Virus record (IMG/VR): IMGVR_UViG_3300033145_001394
Span: 1-25,739 of that record
Direction: 5' to 3' (one strand)
DNA: 25,739 bases
Source of the DNA: a virus
Shown in pieces: positions 5,725 through 11,631 of the stretch. The translations under genes were made by a program, and so were the position numbers. How positions within the stretch are numbered: the stretch's first letter is position 1; every line of letters begins with the position of its first letter. The notes under the pieces are model-generated. The model was given only the letters and a program-made list of their open reading frames with translations, was not told the DNA's origin and did not search any database.

Positions 5725-6008
5725 CACCGCAGATATTCAGCAGGGACTTGGAATACTATGACATGGTGATTCACAGAGGCATACATCGGAGAGCGAGGTT
5801 CAGGTTGCCGTTCGCCAATAAGAACCACAGCTATTTTATGATCTTCAAAAAGTCCAAGGCGCCGGCCAACGGCGCCATAGATTGCGCCAAACAGTGCCCG
5901 CGCTGCAATCGTGAGATGAAAGTATCGCCCGCAGTAACCCAGGTATGGCTCCAGCTCCCATGGTACGAAAAATTATGCGACATCTGCGTCAGCGAGGTGG
6001 GGCTGTGA
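5712..6008 (+). CDS. DNA methyltransferase, C-terminal part after the frameshift, with zinc-binding tail
   Basis: This is the -1-frame continuation of the methyltransferase. The homologous frame is open from the G8 tract at 5661, with ATG 5712 the first internal methionine. HSIAPQIFSRDLEYYDMVIH and FANKNHSYFMIFKK form the last strands of a methyltransferase fold (the N-HSYF.IF..K end is typical of DNA methylases). A tail follows with CPRC and CDIC pairs, a probable zinc site for binding DNA or a partner. On its own this fragment lacks both the SAM and catalytic motifs. Its stop overlaps the radical SAM start by GTGA (6005-6008), which suggests the operon was built with this frame intact. Confidence 0.65.
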   Translation: MHSIAPQIFSRDLEYYDMVIHRGIHRRARFRLPFANKNHSYFMIFKKSKAPANGAIDCAKQCPRCNREMKVSPAVTQVWLQLPWYEKLCDICVSEVGL

Positions 6009-6853
6009 AGCACGCATTCGGGCGCTGGGCATGGGCTACCTCTTCCGGAGTCAATTATGGCATGGCCGTCTGCAAGAACTGTGGCCAGCAGTATTATGCC
6101 GGATCAGATGAAGCCTGCCTGGCAGTCCGCAGGTCCATCCTCAACAAGAGCAAGGTCGAATGGACTGACCTGAACTGTAACCACTATGCCGGGTGCGCCC
6201 ACAACTGCTTCTACTGCTACGCCCGAAAGCTGACGCAGCGATTCAATCCTGATTTCGTGTGGACCAGGCCTGCGCCGGTCCTGAATGCCGTTGACATTCT
6301 CAAGAAGGAAGTTTCCAGGAAGAAGGCCGGTCGCGTCATGGTCTGCAGCATGACGGACCCATACCAGCCGCTCGAGAAGGACCTGCAACTCACGAGACAG
6401 GTCCTAGAGGTTCTACTCCCTTCTAAACACCACGTTCTCATCCTGACCAAATCCGACCTGGTGACCAGGGACTACGACCTGATAGAGCAGCACTCCAACG
6501 TCGAGGTCGGATTCACGATCACATGCAGGGATGCCGAGACAAACAAGAAATACGAGCCGTGCGCGCCACCGCCACACAAGCGATTAAACGCCCTCCTAGA
6601 AGCGAAAGAACGCGGGATCAAAACCTTCGTGAGCGTCGAGCCCTGGATTCCAAACATCACAGAGCCGGAAAAGCTGGTCCTATCGCTTGACGGCTTGGCG
6701 GACAGGTGGATTTTCGGCAGCCTCAATTATACCAACCTCGTACCCGACGGATTCTATGCCGAGCGCTTGCCTGCGCTCGTGGAGTTTCTGGATGCTAACG
6801 ATATCAATTATCTGATAAAGAAGGAGCTGATGCAGGAGGCCCAACCGCAATGA
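6005..6853 (+). CDS. radical SAM protein, SplB/Gp37-Gp68-like
   Basis: The protein has 282 residues from GTG 6005, chosen because it overlaps the preceding stop (GTGA) and has GAGGTG 5 nt upstream. The [4Fe-4S] cluster motif CX3CX2C is seen as CAHNCFYC (C64, C68, C71), followed by YAR. KVEWTD just before it resembles phage Gp37/Gp68 radical SAM proteins. MVCSMTDPYQPLEKDLQLTR, then HVLILTKSDLVTRDYDLI and FTITCRDAETNKKYEP, match the COG1533 (spore photoproduct lyase-like) pattern. An extra CKNC pair lies at 23-26. The family includes a DNA photoproduct repair enzyme. Here repair or chemical modification of DNA is possible, because the gene is coupled to a DNA methyltransferase. The substrate is unknown. 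Confidence 0.8.
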   Translation: MKHAFGRWAWATSSGVNYGMAVCKNCGQQYYAGSDEACLAVRRSILNKSKVEWTDLNCNHYAGCAHNCFYCYARKLTQRFNPDFVWTRPAPVLNAVDILKKEVSRKKAGRVMVCSMTDPYQPLEKDLQLTRQVLEVLLPSKHHVLILTKSDLVTRDYDLIEQHSNVEVGFTITCRDAETNKKYEPCAPPPHKRLNALLEAKERGIKTFVSVEPWIPNITEPEKLVLSLDGLADRWIFGSLNYTNLVPDGFYAERLPALVEFLDANDINYLIKKELMQEAQPQ

Positions 6854-7026
6854 CCGAATATTTTTGCACCAAATATCAACGCAAGCTCACCCTCTACGAG
6901 ATTAAGCATCAGCACAAAGGCCGGTGCTTCAATGTGAGGCGGGGCCACAACAAGGGGCGCAAATGTAGGTCTCTAATCGTATATCCGAGCCAGCAGCGGA
7001 TCGGGGATTTCAACGGAGGCAAATAA
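6850..7026 (+). CDS. 58-aa basic protein, function unknown
   Basis: ATG 6850 overlaps the radical SAM stop by ATGA, and the stop TAA shares its last base with the next start (TAATG). The protein is strongly basic, with three cysteines (C6, C26, C39) and several histidines (H20, H22, H33), so a small metal-binding or nucleic-acid-binding role is possible. It begins MTEYFCTKYQRKLTLYEIKH. No family is recognised. Confidence 0.45.
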   Translation: MTEYFCTKYQRKLTLYEIKHQHKGRCFNVRRGHNKGRKCRSLIVYPSQQRIGDFNGGK

Positions 7027-7262
7027 TGGCCAGATCTGTCGTTTATCTCTGGACCCAGGAAGTTCGGCGCTGGATGCAACGGAACGGATTTGACACGTTC
7101 ACATGGAGCAAGGAAGGGCAGGACCATGTGTTATGCCACCGACTACCGCCCCGGTTGAGAAACTGGTCCAAGTTCAGGCGGGCCCGAGAAGAGGGCATGA
7201 TCAAATGCGCAGGATTCATTCCGGGGACCAAGAAGCGCGTCAGGATATGGAGGATTGTATGA
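7026..7262 (+). CDS. 78-aa basic protein, winged-helix-like C-terminus
   Basis: The start overlaps the preceding stop by one base. The protein is basic and aromatic (VVYLWTQEVRRWMQRNGFDT). Residues about 50-78 (FRRAREEGMIKCAGFIPGTK, then KRVRIWRIV) look like a helix followed by a two-stranded wing, as in small winged-helix proteins. DNA binding is therefore plausible but unproven. It overlaps the MazG-like gene by 4 nt (ATGA). Confidence 0.5.
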   Translation: MARSVVYLWTQEVRRWMQRNGFDTFTWSKEGQDHVLCHRLPPRLRNWSKFRRAREEGMIKCAGFIPGTKKRVRIWRIV

Positions 7263-7498
7263 TAGGTAACAAATTAGGTAAAGAGTTCGAGGAACTGAGA
7301 AGACAAAAAATAGAGGCAAGGAGCGCCAAGCACAAAGGTGAGGTCCTAAAATTTGCCAGCTGCTTCGTCCATCTGCTCGAGGAATTTGCAGAGCTCATAC
7401 TGGTGATTAAATCGGCAGACAAGGACAGAATAGCCGAGGAACTGGCGGACCTGGCCAACTGCTGCGAGTTCGCGTTTATCGCATTGAAGGATTGGTGA
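7259..7498 (+). CDS. MazG-like nucleotide pyrophosphohydrolase
   Basis: The protein has 79 residues from ATG 7259, which overlaps the previous stop. The frame open upstream is a shadow. The all-alpha NTP pyrophosphohydrolase signature is visible as EEFAE (41-45) and then EELADLANCCEF (60-71), which supply the acidic residues that hold Mg2+. The protein is shorter than cellular MazG (two domains) but in the range of single-domain phage versions. Such enzymes hydrolyse (d)NTPs to (d)NMP and PPi, either cleaning the nucleotide pool or lowering alarmone-type signals during infection. Confidence 0.7.
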   Translation: MIGNKLGKEFEELRRQKIEARSAKHKGEVLKFASCFVHLLEEFAELILVIKSADKDRIAEELADLANCCEFAFIALKDW

Positions 7499-7505
7499 AT
7501 GCGTA

Positions 7506-7577
7506 ATGGTGAATAATTCTTTTAAAGCCTCAGATTCAATCACACTCTATAGGCTTCTAGAGGGGATGGGACCCTGA
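7506..7577 (+). CDS. 23-aa ORF coupled to the Dam-type methylase (CTGA overlap)
   Basis: ATG 7506 opens a frame of 23 codons (start MVNNSFKASDSITLYRLLEG) that stops at TGA 7575-7577. Its stop overlaps CTG 7574, the only plausible start of the methylase, in the same geometry as the ATGA and GTGA overlaps of this operon. It may be a translated coupler or leader rather than a functional protein. Confidence 0.35.
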   Translation: MVNNSFKASDSITLYRLLEGMGP

Positions 7578-8581
7578 CTCTCAGAATTTTTAGAGCGCTT
7601 CCACCCTACTTCGGTGGGAAACAGAAACTAGCAAAACAGATCTTGCATCTTGCAGAGGGCAGGACGTTCATCGATGCATTTCTTGGTGGAGGCAGCGTAA
7701 GCCTGCTCGCAAAGGTCCTTGGATATAAAGTCATCTGCAACGATTATGCGCTGCGCAGCCACATCATTGGCCGGGCGCTGATTGAAAACAATACCAAGAA
7801 GATTCACGATGCCGACATCATCCGGCTATTCGTGGAGAATCCCAATAACACCCACTTTATAGAGAACACATACGACGAGAGGTTTTTCCTTAAGAGCCAC
7901 GCCCGGTTCATGGACAACGCGCTGGCCAACATCCAGGACCTCGAAGATGAATGCACCAGGCATCTCATGTTGCATTTATGCTGCACTTTCTTGGTGTACA
8001 TGCGCCCCTTCGCGGAGTTCGATAACAAGTGCGATGTTCCTAAAGTTGCAGCAGAGGATTACGAGGACATCAAACACAAGAGCAATGCGGTCAGGCTCGT
8101 CTACAAGTACTCGCGCGGGGTCCTAGGCAACCTCAGATTGGTCGCGTCTAGGATTAATTACGCAATCTGTAATAACGGCCACCTGAACGAAGCACATCAG
8201 CTGGATGTGTTCAAATTCTTGGACCAAGTTGAAGGAGACACGATTTATTTCGATCCCCCATATACCGGGGCTGCTGCCACTTACGAATATGAGTACGCGG
8301 TCTTGGACTCGATCCTTGCAGGCAAAAAGGTGAGGATGGAAGATAGTGTGTTTAACAAGCGGGATGCGCTGAAGTTCCTAGATGAGATGTTCAAAAAGGC
8401 GCAGCACATTCCGACATGGATCATCAGTTTTTCAGACATCAAGATATCCAGAGCGGATCTCTTCAATATCATAGCTCAGTACAGGGAGATTGAGGAGATT
8501 CCGATTATTTATAGATACACGGTGAGCCACAAGAGGAGTACCAGGAAAGCGAGGGAGGAGATTTTGGCGGTAGCGAGGTGA
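7574..8581 (+). CDS. dam: DNA adenine methylase, Dam/D12 class
   Basis: The protein has 335 residues if it starts at CTG 7574. The frame is closed by TAG at 7550 and contains no ATG, GTG or TTG before residue 24, yet the conserved N-terminus LPPYFGGKQKLAKQIL (residues 9-24) lies upstream of that TTG. FGGK (13-16), motif I FIDAFLGGGSVSL (32-44) and catalytic DPPY at 227-230 (IYFDPPYTG) identify a D12-class N6-adenine methylase. GAGGGGATGGG (7560-7570) could act as the ribosome-binding site. It probably protects viral DNA from host restriction or marks it for packaging. It lies 4 nt before a ParB-like gene. Confidence 0.82.
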   Translation: MTLRIFRALPPYFGGKQKLAKQILHLAEGRTFIDAFLGGGSVSLLAKVLGYKVICNDYALRSHIIGRALIENNTKKIHDADIIRLFVENPNNTHFIENTYDERFFLKSHARFMDNALANIQDLEDECTRHLMLHLCCTFLVYMRPFAEFDNKCDVPKVAAEDYEDIKHKSNAVRLVYKYSRGVLGNLRLVASRINYAICNNGHLNEAHQLDVFKFLDQVEGDTIYFDPPYTGAAATYEYEYAVLDSILAGKKVRMEDSVFNKRDALKFLDEMFKKAQHIPTWIISFSDIKISRADLFNIIAQYREIEEIPIIYRYTVSHKRSTRKAREEILAVAR

Positions 8582-8585
8582 TATA

Positions 8586-9227
8586 ATGCAAATTCAAAAC
8601 CATGCGCAAATCCAGATGGTAGAGATTAAAAAAATAGTGCCGAACGATTACAACCCCAACGAGATGCCTGAGGAGCTTTTCGAGGGTATTAAAAACAACA
8701 TCAAGCGCACCGGATTCGTGGGCGCCATCGTCGTCAGGCCCACCAAGAAGGGCAAATACGTCATCATCGACGGCGAGCACAGGTACAAAGCGCTCAAGCG
8801 AGTGGGAGCAAAAGAGGTCCCCTGCATCGTCATGGACCTAGACGATTCGGATGCAAAGATAAACACGATCGCGTGGAATAAGTTGCGCGGGACCGCAAAC
8901 CCGATTAAACTGGCGCATGCCATCCACGATCTGACCGAATACTACTCGATGGAGCAGCTGGAAAAGCTCACCGGATACAGAAAAGCGGAATTGAATGACG
9001 TCCTCAAGTTGCTCAAACTCCCGACAGAGTTCAGGGATCTCGCTGAAGCGATTGAAATGGCGGCGCAAGAGGAGACCGATCGAGCCCCTGTTATAATGGT
9101 TTTCGTGGTAGATCAGGATCAGGAGCGCACAATTCTCGAGGCCGTTGAGCGAACCAAGATGAAAAAGAAGGGAGACGCGCTGTTCGAGATTTGCTCGAAG
9201 TATGTGGAGGCGCATCATGAAAAATAA
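8586..9227 (+). CDS. ParB/Srx-superfamily DNA-binding protein
   Basis: The protein has 213 residues, with GAGGTGAT just upstream of ATG 8586. The N-terminal ParB-like fold is seen in VEIKKIVPNDYNPNEMPEEL, GFVGAIVVRPTKKGKYVIID and the signature DGEHRYKAL (62-70). Residues about 110-145 (LTGYRKAELNDVLKLLKLP) carry a helix-turn-helix as in ParB/Spo0J. No ParA partner is visible. In viruses ParB-like proteins next to methylases and terminases act in partition, as CTPases, or as nucleases. Which applies here cannot be told. Confidence 0.78.
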   Translation: MQIQNHAQIQMVEIKKIVPNDYNPNEMPEELFEGIKNNIKRTGFVGAIVVRPTKKGKYVIIDGEHRYKALKRVGAKEVPCIVMDLDDSDAKINTIAWNKLRGTANPIKLAHAIHDLTEYYSMEQLEKLTGYRKAELNDVLKLLKLPTEFRDLAEAIEMAAQEETDRAPVIMVFVVDQDQERTILEAVERTKMKKKGDALFEICSKYVEAHHEK

Positions 9228-9283
9228 CACTCAAAACATCCATCCAGGACGTAACAACTTAAAATAATGGAGGAGCATGCCGC

Positions 9284-9844
9284 ATGCCGCGAAAGTTCAG
9301 CGTTGCGAAAAGCCCGCATAGAAACCAGATCATCAAGAAGATTAAATCAGGATGGTCACCAGGAAGGATATCACAATGGCTCGAGGAAGAGCATAGTGAA
9401 CTCATCACCGATAAGGCAATCAGGCGCTATGCCCAACGCTACATCCCACCGGACGGCATAATACCACCCTCCCTCATTCGCGAGAAACTAAAGCAGGTCG
9501 ATGTGGACCTGGATGTACTGAACGACCTCATCACGACGACCAAGTTCATGGAGCAGCGTCTGGACACCAACCTACGACTTGAGAGCGAGCTGGGCGTACT
9601 TCTCCCCGAGACGCGCAAAGAGCTCAAAAATTACTTCGATGCTCTAGTGAAGCTGTTCGATATCATGGTCAGGATTGGCATGATCAAGACCGTACCGGAG
9701 AAATTAGATATAAGTGGTCGCCTGGACCTCGATGCAAAAATCTTCCAGGACATCAAGATTTTGAACGCCTATATTGTTGAGAAACATCCCGAGTTGGCGA
9801 AGGAATATGAAGGATATATCATCAAGCGAAAGCGGCAGCATTAG
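9284..9844 (+). CDS. terminase small subunit-like protein
   Basis: The protein has 186 residues, with GGAGGAGC (9270-9277) upstream of ATG 9284. The basic N-terminus FSVAKSPHRNQIIKKIKSGW, then PGRISQWLEEEH and KAIRRYAQRYIPP look like a helix-turn-helix for recognising viral DNA. A long helical middle (80-135) would form the oligomerisation core. It directly precedes and overlaps the large terminase subunit by 38 nt. The assignment rests on domain layout and position, as small subunits are poorly conserved. Confidence 0.65.
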   Translation: MPRKFSVAKSPHRNQIIKKIKSGWSPGRISQWLEEEHSELITDKAIRRYAQRYIPPDGIIPPSLIREKLKQVDVDLDVLNDLITTTKFMEQRLDTNLRLESELGVLLPETRKELKNYFDALVKLFDIMVRIGMIKTVPEKLDISGRLDLDAKIFQDIKILNAYIVEKHPELAKEYEGYIIKRKRQH

Positions 9845-11243
9845 TGGCCTTGACGTCGCGCTGCATGACCTACAAGCAAGGCGAGCGCGCGCGGACCTAA
9901 AGGATTTCTCCTCCGCACTCGGCTATGAAAACAACTGGCACCACAACGAGTGGTACGATCTACTGATGCAGCTGGCTATCAAGAAGTTCAACAGGTGCTT
10001 ACTCCTCGCGCCACGTGGCCATGCAAAATCGACGTGCGTCACGGTCAATTATCCATTATGGATGCTGGGAAACAACCCAAATCTGCGCATCATCATCGCA
10101 TCCGACACAGTATCTCAAGCCTCGCTATTCCTACGCCAGATTTCACACACGATTGAACACAACAAATCCTATCATGACATCTACGGACATTTAAAACCAG
10201 ACATACAGGATAAATGGACAGATACTGAAGTCATCGTCAAGCGCGACCAAAACTTGAAAGACGCATCCCTTCTTGCTCTAGGTGTAGGGTCCGCAACGAT
10301 AGGCAGACGTGCGGACCTCATAATCTGCGACGACATCGTCAGCGAGGATAACTGCGCCACAGAACTCCAGCGCGAGAAGCTAAAGACGTGGTTCTACAAG
10401 GTCCTGATGCCCGTCCTTGATCCTGATGGCGCCGTCATCGTGGTCGGTACGCGCTGGCACTACCATGACCTCTACTCTGAGCTGCTGGAGAAACCGCAGT
10501 ACACCCAGAAGGTTTACAAGGCGATTGAGAAGGGAAAAGCGCTCTGGCCCGCCCGGTTCTCGCTTAAAAAACTCGAGGAGATTAAAAACGAAATCGGCTC
10601 GATCATCTTCAACTGCCAGTATCTCAATGACCCTTCAGGCCTGCGCGGCCAGCTGCTAAAACTCGACTGGCTTCAATATTACGATGTGGCGCCGCCTGAT
10701 ATGCGAATCTACCAGGGCGTTGATCTCGCGATATCGGAGCGCGCAGAGGCGGATTACACAGTGATATGCACGATTGGCGTGGATGCGCAGAATAACATCT
10801 ATGTGCTCGACTTTTACCGCGACAAATTGAGTTTTCCTATGCAGGTCAAAGCCATCCATGTTCAGGCCGAGATACACAAACCGCTCAAGATTGCAATTGA
10901 GAGCAACGCGTATCAAAAAGCGATGAGCCAGCAACTCAGGCAGATGAGCATGTTACCGGTTGTGGAGACTAAAACAACCAAGGACAAAATCACCAGGATG
11001 ATCGCGCTCAGCCCACACTTCGAGAACGGCAGGATTCGCATTAAGAAGGACATGACGGAGCTTATCGATGAATATCTCAAGTTTCCCCGGGGAGAGCACG
11101 ACGATATGCTGGACGCGTTGGAAATAGCCGTAAGGTCCGCAGCAATCTCTCCAGGCTCCAAGATATTCACACCGCTCGAGCGCCCCAAACCAAAAACACC
11201 GCAGGCGCTTCCGTCCGGACTCAGGAGGGCGCTTCATGGATGA
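9807..11243 (+). CDS. terL: terminase large subunit (ATPase-nuclease)
   Basis: The protein has 478 residues from ATG 9807. An in-frame start at 9774 lies deeper in the small-subunit gene. The Walker A is LLLAPRGHAKST (65-76) and the Walker B LIICDDIVSED (171-181). The motor domain continues with VIVVGTRWHYHDLY. The C-terminal RNase H-like nuclease shows YQGVDLAISERAEADYTVIC (D306 as first acidic residue), then IAIESNAYQKAM, and ends with HDDMLDALEIAV (D432/D433). It packages DNA into the prohead and cuts it. The length is normal for tailed viruses. Confidence 0.93.
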   Translation: MKDISSSESGSISGLDVALHDLQARRARADLKDFSSALGYENNWHHNEWYDLLMQLAIKKFNRCLLLAPRGHAKSTCVTVNYPLWMLGNNPNLRIIIASDTVSQASLFLRQISHTIEHNKSYHDIYGHLKPDIQDKWTDTEVIVKRDQNLKDASLLALGVGSATIGRRADLIICDDIVSEDNCATELQREKLKTWFYKVLMPVLDPDGAVIVVGTRWHYHDLYSELLEKPQYTQKVYKAIEKGKALWPARFSLKKLEEIKNEIGSIIFNCQYLNDPSGLRGQLLKLDWLQYYDVAPPDMRIYQGVDLAISERAEADYTVICTIGVDAQNNIYVLDFYRDKLSFPMQVKAIHVQAEIHKPLKIAIESNAYQKAMSQQLRQMSMLPVVETKTTKDKITRMIALSPHFENGRIRIKKDMTELIDEYLKFPRGEHDDMLDALEIAVRSAAISPGSKIFTPLERPKPKTPQALPSGLRRALHG

Positions 11244-11394
11244 GAAGATGAAAGAGGTGCGGGGGCGCGTCTCAAGCATGAAGTTCGATGTCATCAAAGC
11301 GATGTTAGAAGCTCAGGATGTGGAGGATGCGCTCCAAAAGATGACGAACTTCTGTTACAAGGAGCTCATACGCGAGCGCAGCAAGGGTATTTAA
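11236..11394 (+). CDS. 52-aa helical protein after terL
   Basis: ATG 11236 overlaps the end of terL by 8 nt, and AGGAGGGC lies just upstream. The sequence is one or two charged helices (MDEKMKEVRGRVSSMKFDVI, LEAQDVEDALQKMTNFCYKE). It is the last gene of the early plus-strand operon before the intergenic region. No family is recognised. Confidence 0.5.
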   Translation: MDEKMKEVRGRVSSMKFDVIKAMLEAQDVEDALQKMTNFCYKELIRERSKGI

Positions 11395-11412
11395 ATCATA
11401 GAAGGGCAAATC

Positions 11413-11420
11413 TTTATATA
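11413..11420 (+). promoter_or_regulatory. TATA box for a small RNA or leaderless ORF
   Basis: TTTATATA, centred about 27 nt upstream of ATG 11443 and 35 nt upstream of the first RNA hairpin. A transcript would start at about 11441-11444. The spacing to the ATG matches that of the portal promoter. Confidence 0.5.
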
Positions 11421-11442
11421 GAAGCCGTAGATGATGTTTTAT

Positions 11443-11610
11443 ATGGTTACTGGGTGTGGCACCCGTCCCCGGGTAGAGGGCGTTAGTAGCGCGACAACCT
11501 CTGCCCGGTCAATTGTGAAGTCTATTGTATCAAACTTGGTAACAAACTATGCTGATTTATGCTCTTTTGTGCATAATCATGGTGAAGTGCGCACTCATGG
11601 TTATATATAA
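11443..11610 (+). CDS. possible 55-aa leaderless ORF
   Basis: ATG 11443 lies where transcription from the 11413 TATA box should begin, so a leaderless mRNA is possible. The frame runs 55 codons (start MVTGCGTRPRVEGVSSATTS, then an amphipathic stretch RSIVKSIVSNLVTNYADLCS) and stops inside the portal TATA box. No homologue is recognised, and codon choice is unlike the neighbours. The same DNA encodes a strong RNA stem-loop, so it may be non-coding. Confidence 0.3.
   Translation: MVTGCGTRPRVEGVSSATTSARSIVKSIVSNLVTNYADLCSFVHNHGEVRTHGYI
11451..11508 (+). ncRNA. candidate structured RNA between terL and portal
   Basis: Two adjacent hairpins are visible. The first is GGGTG-TGG-CACCC (11452-11464). 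The second has an 11-bp stem pairing 11469-11479 (CCGGGTAGAGG) with 11498-11508 (CCTCTGCCCGG), one G-U pair included, enclosing a smaller GCG/CGC hairpin (11480-11482 with 11490-11492). A TATA box lies 35 nt before the first hairpin. The stems are GC-rich in an otherwise AT-rich gap. The structure could be a small RNA, a regulatory leader or a terminator-like element. No known RNA family is recognised. Confidence 0.4.
11586..11595. promoter_or_regulatory. palindrome upstream of the portal promoter
   Basis: AGTGCGCACT is a perfect 10-bp palindrome ending 5 bp before the TATA box of the structural operon. In archaea this position is used by activators and by repressors that block TBP/TFB, so it may be the control site for late transcription. 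The site is not otherwise identified. Confidence 0.4.
11601..11609 (+). promoter_or_regulatory. TATA box of the structural (late) operon
   Basis: TTATATATA, centred 27 nt upstream of ATG 11632. With the usual archaeal TATA-to-start distance, transcription begins at or next to the ATG, so the portal mRNA should be leaderless. No Shine-Dalgarno sequence precedes the ATG (TTTTAAATATCTATA), which fits. Confidence 0.65.
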
Positions 11611-11631
11611 GTCCCGTTTTAAATATCTATA

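Noticed and set aside
9218-9268. 16-codon ORF starting within the ParB gene end
   Set aside because: It is too short, has no ribosome-binding site and no pattern. The gap 9228-9283 shows only a TTAAAATAAT stretch and the terminase ribosome-binding site.
11443-11525. tRNA-like fold
   Set aside because: The stems do not form a cloverleaf, and there is no T-loop TTC or acceptor pairing.
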